NCBI RefSeq assembly: GCF_001310085.1
Contig: NZ_CP012643.1
Span: 4,098,001-4,162,000, forward strand
Direction: 5' to 3'
Source of the DNA: Rufibacter tibetensis
GTDB lineage: Bacteria; Bacteroidota; Bacteroidia; Cytophagales; Hymenobacteraceae
DNA length: 64,000 bases
Translations under genes and position numbers: made by a program
Shown: positions 37,065-46,354 of the stretch, one piece after another
How the letters are laid out: each line of letters starts with the position of its first letter
Numbering within the stretch: position 1 is the stretch's first letter
Notes under the pieces: generated by a model
The model's input: the letters and a program-made list of their open reading frames with translations, nothing else
What the model was told of the DNA's origin: nothing
The model's database searches: none

Positions 37065-37094
37065 AAAAGGGCTTCCAGAAATGGAAGCCCTTTT
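37065..37094. terminator. Bidirectional terminator between SpmAB and the susCD group
   Basis: Perfect 13-bp stem (37065-37077 with 37082-37094), 4-base loop, A-rich on the left and T-rich on the right. It serves both convergent transcripts. Confidence 0.9.
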
Positions 37095-37115
37095 GCTTTT
37101 AGTTGTGGTTGAAAC

Positions 37116-37595
37116 CTATTGTCTGATTCTGATCCAAAGCGTTCTGATGACGTTCAGGTTGTTTTGGTTCAAGACTTCGGTATCAATTCTTACGTTGGTT
37201 CCTACAGGAGCCCGGGGTACGGTATAGGAAACAACCAGCGTATCGGTGCGGTCTGTTTTGGAGAAAGCAGGCGCGTAAGGGTAGGTTTTCACCTTGGTTC
37301 TAGTACCAGTGCCCACTGTTTCATACACGTTGATTTCCTTTACCGGAGATTCAGAGAAGAACTGGAGTTCATATTTGATCTCAGTACCCGCCGCATATTG
37401 CCTAGTGTTGGCGTTGTTGGTAGTGGAAATGGGAGTTCTGGTAGCTAGGTCAAACAATTCATTGGCGCTGACCGGGGCACTTCCTAAACCAGTAGGGGTG
37501 GTGTTGTCTGCAATGAAATCTGGCTCATCATAGCAAGACGTCAATGACATCGCCCCAAAGGCGAGCAGACAAGTATATAAAGCTATTTTTTTCAT
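37116..37595 (-). CDS. Small lipoprotein downstream of susD
   Basis: A 159-residue protein starting MKKIALYTCLLAFGAMSLTSCYDEP, a clear lipoprotein signal with the modified cysteine at residue 21. The rest is a beta-rich domain (TEIKYELQFFSESPVKEINVYE, then TLVVSYTVPRAPVGTNVRIDTEV) that could be an immunoglobulin-like fold. The frame extends upstream to 37631 inside the susD end, but the ATG at 37595 gives the proper signal. It takes the position SusE/SusF-like surface glycan-binding proteins hold in other systems; whether it binds the same ligand as SusD is inference. I do not recognise a named family. Confidence 0.65.
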   Translation of the reverse strand: MKKIALYTCLLAFGAMSLTSCYDEPDFIADNTTPTGLGSAPVSANELFDLATRTPISTTNNANTRQYAAGTEIKYELQFFSESPVKEINVYETVGTGTRTKVKTYPYAPAFSKTDRTDTLVVSYTVPRAPVGTNVRIDTEVLNQNNLNVIRTLWIRIRQ

Positions 37596-37615
37596 TTGGT
37601 TTTCTGTTCTTAAGA

Positions 37616-39076
37616 TTATTGATCCCACCACATTTTCTCGCCTAAGCCTTTAGTTGCCCGGCTTACTTCGTCCGCATTGCGGGCAGCTTCAGACTCTGGG
37701 TAAAGAACTCTCCTGATGAACTGGCCATTTAAGGCTGGGTTGTGCTCAGAGGGCAATTCCATGGTAGGGTAGATGGCCTGCGAGTAGTCATAGCGGCGCA
37801 CGTCTACCCAAGCTTCCGGATTCAAGTAAAGCGCGATTAGCTTTTCTTTCATGATTAGACTAAGCGTAAGGTTCGCTGCTCCAACTGCTACCTGCGGATG
37901 GGTCAAATAAGCCTGAACCTGGGCAGATGGAACTCCTAGTTTGTCCATGTGAGCTCTAATACCATCCAAGTAGGCTTGATAAGCTTGTGCGGTGCTGCCT
38001 CTGGAGGTACGCGTGCCACCATTGGCAAGAAAACGAGCCTCGGCTTCAATGAACTTCATCTCACTGTAGGTAACCATTAGTACCGGCGAGGCTGGCTTGG
38101 CATAAAAGGTGTTGGCGGTCAGGTTGGTGTTGCCTCCGGTGCCGGCACCGTTTCTATACCCCAGGTAGTTTGCCGTTGAAGTTCCTTTATCAGCCATTAA
38201 AGGCAAACGTGGATCTACCAGGCCAGCATAGGTTAGTCCGTTCATAAGGTTGATCAGGGTCTGTGAAGGGGCTACCACGAAGTTGCCGGTAGTGGTTCCA
38301 ATGGCAATGCCACGGTTCCAAGGGTTCAGGTTGCGGTCATTGAAAAGAACCTGCATGTCTTCGGCATTGCTTTCAAAAGACTTAGCCACAAAACCTAAGG
38401 CAGCAGTTGCCGCCGCGGTGCCTTGCTTCTCTACCAAATGAATGGTGTACCGGGCTTTTAAAGCGTAAGCAGCTTTGATCCAGCGGCTAATGTTTCCTGC
38501 ATAGATCAAATCATCTGCTCCAGGTCTAACGGTGGACGTTGGTTTCTGAAGTTCCGTAAGAGCCTCGTCCAACAACCGCTGAATGGTAGTGTAAACCTGT
38601 TCCTGCTCGTCATAAGATGGAGTCAGTTCCAACGGGCCCTGAAAAGCCTGCGAAAACGGTACTGCGCCCCAAGTATCTGTGAGCATGCCCAGGTTCAGAG
38701 CCTGCAAAACTTTGGTTATACCCACATAGTGCGAAGAACCTTCCTCGGAAGCCTGTTTTACCAGCACATCAGCGTTGTTCAGGTTGTTCAGGTAGATGGT
38801 GTTCCAGGCAGTGTTGATGCGGGCATCAATGTGCCGGTCTAGCTGCTGGGGCCCTGAAGGGTAGGCGGCCAGTTGTTGCGCAAACAAACTGGTGTAAAGG
38901 CCCAAACTGTAATGAGCATCGGCGGTAGATACCTGGATAGGAGAAAGCAGGGCGTCTGAACTCACCGCAGAAGCCCGGTTGGGGTCATCGTTGATGTCCA
39001 GGAAAGAGTCACAGCCTGCCGTTAGCAGCAGCGTCAGCAACCCCGCGGAGATATATCGTTTAGATGATTTTAGCAT
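37616..39076 (-). CDS. susD: SusD/RagB-family nutrient-binding outer-membrane lipoprotein
   Basis: A 486-residue lipoprotein. The signal ends LLTLLLTAGC, followed by DSFLDINDDPNRASAV, the pattern of the SusD-like group 2. Helical TPR-like SusD regions run through the middle (for example AYALKARYTIHLVEK) and it ends with the usual DVRRYDYSQAIYP and FIRRVLYPESEA. It acts as the lid of the SusC transporter on the cell surface, catching oligosaccharide or peptide. The ATG at 39076 is preferred to the TTG at 39082. It follows susC by 11 bp. Confidence 0.92.
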   Translation of the reverse strand: MLKSSKRYISAGLLTLLLTAGCDSFLDINDDPNRASAVSSDALLSPIQVSTADAHYSLGLYTSLFAQQLAAYPSGPQQLDRHIDARINTAWNTIYLNNLNNADVLVKQASEEGSSHYVGITKVLQALNLGMLTDTWGAVPFSQAFQGPLELTPSYDEQEQVYTTIQRLLDEALTELQKPTSTVRPGADDLIYAGNISRWIKAAYALKARYTIHLVEKQGTAAATAALGFVAKSFESNAEDMQVLFNDRNLNPWNRGIAIGTTTGNFVVAPSQTLINLMNGLTYAGLVDPRLPLMADKGTSTANYLGYRNGAGTGGNTNLTANTFYAKPASPVLMVTYSEMKFIEAEARFLANGGTRTSRGSTAQAYQAYLDGIRAHMDKLGVPSAQVQAYLTHPQVAVGAANLTLSLIMKEKLIALYLNPEAWVDVRRYDYSQAIYPTMELPSEHNPALNGQFIRRVLYPESEAARNADEVSRATKGLGEKMWWDQ

Positions 39077-39087
39077 GTTCAAGAAAA

Positions 39088-42000
39088 TTAAAGAGTAATG
39101 TTCAAACCGAAAGTGTAGCTTCTAACTGCCGGAATACCATAACCAGTGTATCCTAAGGCGTTGCTGCCAGAACCATACGTTGGGGTTTCAGGGTCAAATC
39201 CTTCAAATGGCGTGATCAGGAACAGATTGCTACCTGTTAAACTCATCCGAATGGCTTTGAAAGGAGTTTTACCAATTAAGCTGGTAGGTAGGCTGTAAGC
39301 CAGTTGGGCATTTCTCAGGCGAACCCAGGAAGCATCCTGCAACAGAATGTCTGCGGCATCATTGTATCCGCCACTGTTACGGTAGAAGTTCTCATCCAGT
39401 ATTACCGGAATGGTATTAGGCTCACCGTTAGCGTTAACACCATTAAAGACAGTCTGCTCATAGCGGTACTGCGTTCTCACATCAATGCCGTTTCTGATCC
39501 GGTTCCGCATACTTACGTCATACACATCGCCACCCTGGCGTACCTCTAACAAAGCTGACAAGCTCAAGCCTTTCCAGGTGATGGTGTTGGTGATACCACC
39601 TTGCCAATCTGGCAGGGCATTGCCCACTTTCACCAGCGGAGTTGCCGGGCTAAGGATAGGGAAACCATTGGTACCAATGATCAGGCGATTTTGGTCATCG
39701 CGGCGGAAAACCCGACCATACAAATCTCCCGCTGATCCGCCAACCACTAAACGGTTCACAATGCGGTCATCCTGGAAGGTGATTTCGCTAACTGCCTCAT
39801 GGATGGATTTTACTTCACTGCGGTTGCGGGACCAGTTCAATACCACTTCCCAGTTGAAGCTGTTTGTTTTAAGGGGAGTACCAGAAACAAGCAATTCTAT
39901 GCCTCTGTTCTCAATTTCACCGGCGTTGCTGGTGTAGTTAGTAATGCCTGAGGTTACGCTGGTAGGAATAGCCAGGATCTGGTCATAGCTGTTAGACTTG
40001 TAGTACGTAGCGTCAACGCCTACTCTACCCTGGAAGAACTGTAACTCAGTACCAAACTCAATGGAAGTAGTTCTCTCTGGTCTTAATTGCGGGTCACCCT
40101 GCGTAGTGCTGACCACAAACCCGTTTCTATTGCCAAATGGGAAACCAGAGGCAGAACCAAAGTAGGTACCCACCTGGTAAGGTTGAGTGTCTTTTCCTAC
40201 CTCCGCCCAAGAAGCTCTTATTTTACCATAGTTGAAGAAAGCGCTTTCTGATAGACCCAGCGGCTCAGTGAAGATAAAGCTGGTGCTCACAGAAGGGTAG
40301 AAGAAAGAACGGCTTTCTTTAGGAAGGGTAGAGGTCCAGTCGTTCCGGCCGGTCACGTTCAGGAAAAGCATGTTTCTGTAATCTACCTTGGCGTCAAAGA
40401 AAGCGCCTATTAATCGTCTTTCACTGATGCCGTTGGTGGTAAAGATGTTGGCAGTGTTTGACAAGTGGTAGAACAACGGAACCGTGAAACGCTCGCCGCG
40501 GGTGTTCAGAATGTCTGAGGCCTGGCTTTCAATGCTATTACCAATCATAAGGGAGGCGTGGATGGCGTCTGAGAACTGGTGCTCGGCGGTTAAGAAAGCG
40601 TTAGAAGTGAGTTCGCGGTAGTTTACCCGCTCCTCCACAAGGAAACCACCGGTTCCGGCCGCAATGTCCAGGGTAGGTGCTCCCTGAAAAATAGGACCTG
40701 GCACCAGGCGTTGACGGTTGTCACTGTACACATCGGCCCCTACTTTATAGTTAAGGCGTAGCCACGGAGTAAAGTCATAGTTGAAGCCTACGTTCCCGAT
40801 GACCCGGTTCACATCATCCTTCAAGGTGCTGTACTCCGCCAGGTAACGCGGATTATCAATTATACCAGGCGAGTACACCTTCATGGTGCCGTCTGGGTTG
40901 AGGTAGTCGTTTACATCAAAGGTGGTGGTGTGGTACGTCAAGGCAGACATAATGCCCTTGTCACCAGAAGCGGCCTTGTCACCGCCGGACTGGCTGTAAC
41001 TTACCGTACCAGTCACCCCGAACCGTTCAGAAACATTCACGGTACCACCTAATTTCACTGTGGTTCTGCCCCAATCTGAGTTAGGGGCAATACCTTCCTG
41101 GTTGAAGTGGGAGAGAGAGGTGTGGAACGTTGCTTTTTCATTTCCGCCAGAAACACTCAGGTTGTTGTCAAAACGAGTGCCTGTCTGGAAGAAGTTTTCA
41201 AAGTTGTTGTAGAAGGGTTCATCCGTAATAAGTGGCCCAAAGGTCTGGAACCGGAGAGGAGCCCCGGCGGAAGTGTATCTTAGTCGGCCTCCTAACCCTT
41301 CCCGGTATTTGGTTTGGTACTCCGGAGTTTTGTTGATGTTGTCAATTCCGTAGTTAGAACTGAAGTTAACTGTGGTTGCCCCGGCTTTTCCTTTTTTGGT
41401 GGTGATAATGATGGCTCCGTTGGCAGCCCGCAAACCATAAAGGGCCGTAGCAGCGGCACCTTTTAGCACAGTCATGCTTTCCACGTCTTCCGGGTTAATG
41501 TCGGCTGCCCGGTTGGTGAAGGCAAACTGTTCGGCACTATTCAAGGCGTTGGAGCCAGCACTTGGCAATTGGCTTCCGGCAATGGTCTCGTTGCTGATGG
41601 GAATACCATCAATCACAAACAAAGGCTGGTTGTTTGCTCCAGGGTTTAGTGAGTTGATACCCCTGATCTGAATGCGGGAACCTGCCCCGGGAGTTCCACC
41701 GGTGCCCAGTACCTGCACCCCCGCCACGCGGCCCTGCAATGCGTTTACCACGTTAGGGTTTTGGGTGCGGGCAATCTCTTCTGAGCCCACTTCCTGCACC
41801 GAGTACCCCAAAGTTCTCTTTTCCTGCTCACGGCCAAAGGCAGTTACCACCACCTCGTTTAGTTGCTGCACATCAGGTTGTAAAGAAATGGTGATGGAGC
41901 TTCTGTTGTTGATAGGCACTTCCTGAGAGGTAAATCCAATAAAAGAAACCACCAAAGTAGTAGCAGCGGAAGGTGCGGAAAGAGCAAAGTTACCAGAGGC

Positions 42001-42171
42001 ATCTGTGTTAGTGCCGGTAGTGGAGCCCTTTACCACCACACTAGCCCCTATGACCGGGGCTCCGTCTGTGGTAGACAGCACCCTCCCGGTTATTTGCCGG
42101 GTTTGGGCTGCCAGTTCTTCCATGCAACAGAAAGCACAGAAGAACAGAAGCATTTTGTAAAGTTTTTTCAT
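39088..42171 (-). CDS. susC: SusC/RagA-family TonB-linked outer-membrane transporter
   Basis: A 1027-residue protein. A signal peptide (MKKLYKMLLFFCAFCCMEELAAQ) is followed by a carboxypeptidase-D-regulatory-like domain (RQITGRVLSTTDGAPVIGASV), then a TonB box/plug region with NEVVVTAFGREQEKRTLGYS, GRVAGVQVLG, IRGINSLNPGANNQP and the SusC signature LFVIDGIPI. The remaining 800 residues form the barrel and end in aromatic SYTFGLNITL. The ATG at 42171 is used rather than the longer frame to 42210. With SusD it imports a substrate using TonB energy. No glycoside hydrolase, lyase, sensor or sigma/anti-sigma gene lies next to it, so the substrate class is open. Confidence 0.93.
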   Translation of the reverse strand: MKKLYKMLLFFCAFCCMEELAAQTRQITGRVLSTTDGAPVIGASVVVKGSTTGTNTDASGNFALSAPSAATTLVVSFIGFTSQEVPINNRSSITISLQPDVQQLNEVVVTAFGREQEKRTLGYSVQEVGSEEIARTQNPNVVNALQGRVAGVQVLGTGGTPGAGSRIQIRGINSLNPGANNQPLFVIDGIPISNETIAGSQLPSAGSNALNSAEQFAFTNRAADINPEDVESMTVLKGAAATALYGLRAANGAIIITTKKGKAGATTVNFSSNYGIDNINKTPEYQTKYREGLGGRLRYTSAGAPLRFQTFGPLITDEPFYNNFENFFQTGTRFDNNLSVSGGNEKATFHTSLSHFNQEGIAPNSDWGRTTVKLGGTVNVSERFGVTGTVSYSQSGGDKAASGDKGIMSALTYHTTTFDVNDYLNPDGTMKVYSPGIIDNPRYLAEYSTLKDDVNRVIGNVGFNYDFTPWLRLNYKVGADVYSDNRQRLVPGPIFQGAPTLDIAAGTGGFLVEERVNYRELTSNAFLTAEHQFSDAIHASLMIGNSIESQASDILNTRGERFTVPLFYHLSNTANIFTTNGISERRLIGAFFDAKVDYRNMLFLNVTGRNDWTSTLPKESRSFFYPSVSTSFIFTEPLGLSESAFFNYGKIRASWAEVGKDTQPYQVGTYFGSASGFPFGNRNGFVVSTTQGDPQLRPERTTSIEFGTELQFFQGRVGVDATYYKSNSYDQILAIPTSVTSGITNYTSNAGEIENRGIELLVSGTPLKTNSFNWEVVLNWSRNRSEVKSIHEAVSEITFQDDRIVNRLVVGGSAGDLYGRVFRRDDQNRLIIGTNGFPILSPATPLVKVGNALPDWQGGITNTITWKGLSLSALLEVRQGGDVYDVSMRNRIRNGIDVRTQYRYEQTVFNGVNANGEPNTIPVILDENFYRNSGGYNDAADILLQDASWVRLRNAQLAYSLPTSLIGKTPFKAIRMSLTGSNLFLITPFEGFDPETPTYGSGSNALGYTGYGIPAVRSYTFGLNITL

Positions 42172-42379
42172 GTGTGTTTGTAGTAAAAAATATGGGTAAG
42201 GAAATCGCATTTAATTTAGAGAATCTGGGGCAGAATGCAAGGTAAGCCAAGCTTAATTGCCGGTGGTGCGTAGGCGTATGTGTGGTTGAAAGACTAACTT
42301 GTTGCTTCAATTCAGGTAAGAATGACTCTTTCTCTAAGCTTTTATTGAGAAGGTATTTCTAAGATTAGTAAAGATTTAG

Positions 42380-43369
42380 ATGGCAGATCACTATTTATAC
42401 AATCCCAAACTTCCTTTCATCAGACCAGGGTGGAAGGGAAACCTGATCAGGAATGGAAAATTCCAGAATGAATTCCAGGAGGCCGACCATTCCCTGAAAC
42501 TGGCGCTTAGGTGGCAATTGACTAAAAACCCGCAGAAAGCCGAAAAGAAGCAAGACACCTGGTTACCGGATGTAGTAGATCCACGACCTTTTATGCGGGG
42601 CACGGAAGACGGCATGGTGTGGCTGGGGCACGCTACCTTCTTCTTCCGGTTGGGCGGGGTCACTTTTCTGACCGACCCGGTTTTTTACGGCGTGTCTTTG
42701 CTTAAAAGAAAGGTACCGTTCCCGGTAAAGCCAGAAGAACTACCACCCCTTGATTATGTGCTGCTTTCACATGGCCATTTTGACCATTGTGACAAAGCCA
42801 GCCTGAAAGAACTTCGCAAAACCCATTCTTTCACCGTACTTACTTCCCTGAACATGACCTCCCTTATTAAAGGGTGGTTGCCAGACACGCCCATTCATGA
42901 AGCCGGGTGGTACCAGCAGTACGACCTTCCGGTAGGTGGGCCTAAGGTATTTTACTTACCAGCCTTCCATTGGCATAAACGCGAAATGCTGGACAATGAC
43001 AGAATTCTGTGGGGAAGCTTTATGCTTCAAACACAACAGCACACGCTCTACTTTGGCGCCGACTCTGGCTATGATCAGCATTTTAAGGAAATCCAAAAAC
43101 TGTTCCCATCCATAGATACCTGTATTCTTGGTATTGGGGCGTATAGTCCGGCTTTTATCATGAAGCCCAGCCACACCAATCCGGTTGAAGCGGTGCAGGC
43201 GTATAATGATTTGAAAGGACAAACCTTAGTGCCCATGCATTACGGCACGTTTGACCTTTCTGATGAGCCCTTAGGTGAACCCGTCCGGTGGATAAGAAAA
43301 TTGGAAGCAGAAGGAGCCATACCCGCCAGGCTGAAAGTTCTTGCAATAGGCGAACCCCTCCTTATTTAA
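42380..43369 (+). CDS. Metallo-beta-lactamase-fold hydrolase (UlaG/NAPE-PLD-like)
   Basis: A 329-residue cytoplasmic-looking protein of the MBL-fold group that includes NAPE-PLD and UlaG. The zinc motif HGHFDH is complete (His131, His133, Asp135, His136), and later ligands fit: LPAFHWHKR, FGADSGYD and PMHYGTFDLSDEP. The front part FMRGTEDGMVWLGHATFFFRLGG is typical of these proteins. The likely reaction is hydrolysis of a phosphodiester or lactone-type bond, substrate unknown. ATG at 42380, diverging from susC with 208 bp between starts. Confidence 0.85.
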   Translation: MADHYLYNPKLPFIRPGWKGNLIRNGKFQNEFQEADHSLKLALRWQLTKNPQKAEKKQDTWLPDVVDPRPFMRGTEDGMVWLGHATFFFRLGGVTFLTDPVFYGVSLLKRKVPFPVKPEELPPLDYVLLSHGHFDHCDKASLKELRKTHSFTVLTSLNMTSLIKGWLPDTPIHEAGWYQQYDLPVGGPKVFYLPAFHWHKREMLDNDRILWGSFMLQTQQHTLYFGADSGYDQHFKEIQKLFPSIDTCILGIGAYSPAFIMKPSHTNPVEAVQAYNDLKGQTLVPMHYGTFDLSDEPLGEPVRWIRKLEAEGAIPARLKVLAIGEPLLI

Positions 43370-43718
43370 ACTTGAGAAAAGTAAGAAACGATCTTACTTC
43401 AACTACTTCAGTATAGTTATGTTATTGATATGGTGAAATTTATACAATAGGTTAATTAAAGGCTATTTTACCAAAATGGGTTATAAATGGAAGAAACAGA
43501 GCTTTAGAAGCAATTTCATTTTGAGCTGATAAATAGAATAGCTAGATAGCCCTTCAGAGCTTTTATTCAGGTTTATGTTTCAGCTAACTTTCTGTAAAGC
43601 AGGCAAGAAAACCCACATTACCCTTTTTGTAAGCTACTGTAGAAGGAGAAATGAATATCCGTTCTACTCTTTTACCCGTAATTAAATGGAAATGAGTTTT
43701 CACCTAAGTAGAACTGAT
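43370..43718. other. Gene-free stretch before the small acidic protein
   Basis: About 350 bp, A/T-rich, with no open frame that looks coding. I see no promoter of good quality, no hairpin and no repeat in it. Confidence 0.5.
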
Positions 43719-43955
43719 ATGGAAAATGAGAAAAATAAGAACCTGAACGAAAGCCAAGATAACGTCAGCAACCAAGCTGAGTCTGGCCGTGTCCCTGAAG
43801 CGGTAGGCAAACTACCTATGCCTACAGACGTGAACGATGATCCAAGCTACATTGAGGATAGCCCCGGCGTTGTGCCAAGTGCCAGTGGCCGCAGAGGTAA
43901 CATCAGCACCGAAGACGGTGGAGATGTAGACGGAACCTCTACCGGAAGCCGCTAA
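43719..43955 (+). CDS. Small acidic, probably disordered protein
   Basis: A 78-residue protein (from the ATG at 43719; in-frame ATGs at 43686 and 43692 are alternatives). It is rich in Asn, Glu, Ser, Gly and Asp and nearly lacks hydrophobic stretches, so it is likely disordered. Its C-terminal half has a PSASGRRGNISTEDGGDVDG segment. It has no signal peptide or membrane segment. A strong terminator follows 21 bp after the stop, which supports it being a real transcription unit. I do not recognise a family and propose no function. Confidence 0.5.
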   Translation: MENEKNKNLNESQDNVSNQAESGRVPEAVGKLPMPTDVNDDPSYIEDSPGVVPSASGRRGNISTEDGGDVDGTSTGSR

Positions 43956-43976
43956 TCTTCACTACATATAAAAGCA

Positions 43977-44007
43977 AAGGCCCCATCTGTGAATCAGATG
44001 GGGCCTT
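43977..44007. terminator. Bidirectional terminator between the small acidic protein and the beta-lactamase-like gene
   Basis: Perfect 13-bp stem (43977-43989 with 43995-44007), 5-base loop, followed by GCTTTT on the plus strand and an A-rich run on the other side. It lies between convergent genes. Confidence 0.9.
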
Positions 44008-44011
44008 GCTT

Positions 44012-45280
44012 TTAGGGCTGAATTGGCTTGTCATAAGTGAGCTGGAATTTGCTTAGGTCCGGCACCTGTTTCCGTTTTCGCTTCAGTTCAAATTCGTAAA
44101 TCACTTGCCCCAAATCCCGCAGGAAAGGAAAACCAATGGAGTCATACTCGTACTTGCCATCATTGTAGATTTCGTTTTCATTTACATGCACGGTTGCCGT
44201 CAACATGAATTCAACCTTGTTTTCAAAATCTACGATGTAAGCGTTATCAGTTAGGAACCCGAAAGATTGTCCAATCTTGTTGAAGATCCTGATGTTCTGG
44301 GGAATGCGCTGGGTGCGGGTAGGTCCGCCATATAAAAGGTATTTCATAAAAGCATCTGGGTACTCCTTTTCATCATAAGCAGGGTACGCTGTTTCTCTGG
44401 GCAATTGAGACATGTATTGGTAAAGGAACCGGTAATCAGCTGGGGTAAGGTTAAACCGGTTTCTGGCCGGAACAGACTCCGGAAAGAGCAGCGCGCGCAA
44501 CATCTGGTGCTGGTCTTCTAAGGCGAACGTATTAGAGAATGCAAAGTCGCGCGGCTCCATCACCAGTTTGTCATCGTTGGTCATGTTGCCTTTGCCCATG
44601 AGAATAGGAGTGGGGTTTTTATAACTCTTTCCACTCTTCACCAAGCCCTGCTGGTAGATCACTTCCCCATCTTTCAGGAACCTGACAGGATTTGTGTACT
44701 GGTCCAGCTCAATGGGCAGAAACGTGGCCAATCTGATGGGCAGCCGTACGCTGGAGTATCCTTTCGCTTTCAGTCCCTCGTTTAAGGGCTCCTGCCCAAT
44801 ATATTCATAAAGGCGGTTGTAGGCGTCATTGTCGCTGGTAATCAGAATTTTCTTGATGTAGTGCGCTATGGAAGGAAAGCCATTGGCCGCGGTAGAGTCC
44901 TGCAGCACTTTGGTTTGCCCCTGGTAGGCACTGTCTGTAAGCATCACTGTTTCCCTGGTCAGGCCTTCTACTTTAAAGGTATTGAGCTTCTCCAGCGCCA
45001 TCAAAGACGCAGGCAATTTTACGGTACTGGCTGGGTTGAAATACTGTTCTGGATCTACCTGGTACTTGAAAGTGGTAAAAGTGGGCTTGTTGTTTTTGTC
45101 TCGGTCTATCTGCGTGTACAGAATCTGGATTTTGAATTTTTCCGGCTGCTCCAGAAGGGTTTTAAATTTTTCTGGGTGCTGTTGAAGGAGGTTGGCCAGA
45201 AAGGCATCGGTTTTAGCTTGGGCAGAGGCAAGGGAGCTGGCCATAAGAGAAAAGAGAAGACACAGAACAGACTTTTTCAT
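44012..45280 (-). CDS. Class A beta-lactamase-like serine hydrolase (secreted)
   Basis: A 422-residue protein with a signal peptide (MKKSVLCLLFSLMASSLASAQ). The Ser85-Thr86-Val87-Lys88 motif in FNPASTVKLPASLMALEKL is the active-site S-x-x-K of penicillin-recognising enzymes. ITSDNDAYNRLYEYIG supplies an SDN-like second motif, and the FNKIGQSFGFLTDNAYIV region occupies the place of the third (KTG-like) motif. The frame is open upstream to 45568, but that stretch overlaps the divergent thioesterase gene and has no family similarity; the ATG at 45280 with its signal peptide is the start. It could be a peptidase or esterase of the cell wall rather than a resistance enzyme. Confidence 0.85.
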   Translation of the reverse strand: MKKSVLCLLFSLMASSLASAQAKTDAFLANLLQQHPEKFKTLLEQPEKFKIQILYTQIDRDKNNKPTFTTFKYQVDPEQYFNPASTVKLPASLMALEKLNTFKVEGLTRETVMLTDSAYQGQTKVLQDSTAANGFPSIAHYIKKILITSDNDAYNRLYEYIGQEPLNEGLKAKGYSSVRLPIRLATFLPIELDQYTNPVRFLKDGEVIYQQGLVKSGKSYKNPTPILMGKGNMTNDDKLVMEPRDFAFSNTFALEDQHQMLRALLFPESVPARNRFNLTPADYRFLYQYMSQLPRETAYPAYDEKEYPDAFMKYLLYGGPTRTQRIPQNIRIFNKIGQSFGFLTDNAYIVDFENKVEFMLTATVHVNENEIYNDGKYEYDSIGFPFLRDLGQVIYEFELKRKRKQVPDLSKFQLTYDKPIQP

Positions 45281-45358
45281 AGAGGCGAAGGTATATTTAC
45301 CCGTATAGGGTTGAATATGCGTAGAATATAGTAAACTTCGATCCCTGTCAAATCTAGT

Positions 45359-45754
45359 ATGCGGCATCCGTTTCAGGAAGGAGACACCAAACAATACTTT
45401 AAAAAGGTCACCAAGGCTGATTTTGCCCAGTTTGAAACAGGGTTGGTGCACCCGGTTTGCTCTACCTTTGCGCTGGCGCAGGCCATGGAATGGGCCTCTA
45501 GGTTGTTTGTGCTGGAAATGAAAGAAGGGGACGAGGAGGGGATTGGCACCATGCTCCACATTGACCACAAAGGTCCGGCTTTTGAAGGAGAAACGCTTAG
45601 AGTATTGGCCACCTATGGAACCCTGATCGGTAACGAATTACGTTGCGAAATCACTGTTAGCATAGGAGACCGCCTTATTGCCACGGGGCAAACGGGGCAA
45701 AAAATTTTGAAAAAAGAGAAGATCCACCGACTTTTGAAGAACAGTAGAAACTAA
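45359..45754 (+). CDS. Hot-dog-fold thioesterase (FlK-like)
   Basis: A 131-residue protein. The order KVTKADFAQFETGLVHPVCST, then TFALAQAMEWASRLFVLEM and GTMLHIDHKGPAFEGETLRVLA is that of small hot-dog-fold acyl-CoA thioesterases related to fluoroacetyl-CoA thioesterase FlK. It would hydrolyse acyl-CoA thioesters in the cytoplasm; the acyl group is unknown. It begins 78 bp from the divergent beta-lactamase-like gene. Its stop codon is immediately followed by the smpB ATG, so the two are translated from one message. Confidence 0.8.
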   Translation: MRHPFQEGDTKQYFKKVTKADFAQFETGLVHPVCSTFALAQAMEWASRLFVLEMKEGDEEGIGTMLHIDHKGPAFEGETLRVLATYGTLIGNELRCEITVSIGDRLIATGQTGQKILKKEKIHRLLKNSRN

Positions 45755-46228
45755 ATGGCGAAATCAAAAGAGAAAGACAGGCTGCAGAAAACGGTGAACA
45801 TCTCAAACCGGCGGGCCTCCTATGAATATCAGTTTCTAGACAAATACACCGCCGGCATCATGCTGCGCGGCACCGAGATTAAATCCATTAGGGAAGGTAA
45901 CGTGAACCTCTCTGATGGCTACTGTACTTTTCACGGCAATGAATTGATCCTGCACCAGGTCACCATCTCTAAATACACCGAGGGTACCCACTACAACCAC
46001 GAACCCACCCGTGACCGCAAGCTGCTGTTGAACAAACGTGAATTGAAGAAGTTGAAGGAAGGAGCCCAGGAGCAAGGGGTAACTATTATTCCTACCCGGC
46101 TTTTCATTTCAGACCGGGGGTTTGCCAAAGTAGACATTGCCCTGGCAAAAGGTAAAAAGCTTTACGACAAACGCGAAGACATCAAAGAGCGAGATGTGAA
46201 ACGCGAAATGGCGCGCGACCGGTACTAA
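45755..46228 (+). CDS. smpB: SsrA-binding protein SmpB
   Basis: A 157-residue protein of standard length. NRRASYEYQFLDKYTAGIMLRGTEIKSIREG, YCTFHGNELILHQVTISKY and the FAKVDIALAKGKKLYDKRED end are the SmpB signature; the basic C-terminal tail (KERDVKREMARDR) enters the ribosomal A site. With tmRNA it rescues stalled ribosomes and tags the unfinished protein for breakdown. The ATG directly follows the thioesterase stop codon. The tmRNA gene is not in the window. Confidence 0.96.
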   Translation: MAKSKEKDRLQKTVNISNRRASYEYQFLDKYTAGIMLRGTEIKSIREGNVNLSDGYCTFHGNELILHQVTISKYTEGTHYNHEPTRDRKLLLNKRELKKLKEGAQEQGVTIIPTRLFISDRGFAKVDIALAKGKKLYDKREDIKERDVKREMARDRY

Positions 46229-46262
46229 CCTGTTCTAAGGATGTTTTTGTAAAAACGCCATA

Positions 46263-46282
46263 AAAAACCTCTGTAGGTTTTT
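46263..46282 (+). terminator. Weak hairpin after smpB
   Basis: An 8-bp AAAAACCT/AGGTTTTT stem with a 4-base CTGT loop, 35 bp after the smpB stop. The stem is short and A/T-rich, so it is a candidate terminator only. Confidence 0.4.
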
Positions 46283-46354
46283 CTCTCTCTCGGTTTATCA
46301 ATCCGCTTCCTTAATTCCATACTTTTTCTCTCCACCACTCTTTCACACATTACT

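Noticed and set aside
45281-45568. N-terminal extension of the beta-lactamase-like gene in an open frame to 45568
   Set aside because: It overlaps the divergent thioesterase gene, has no family similarity, and the ATG at 45280 begins a normal signal peptide.
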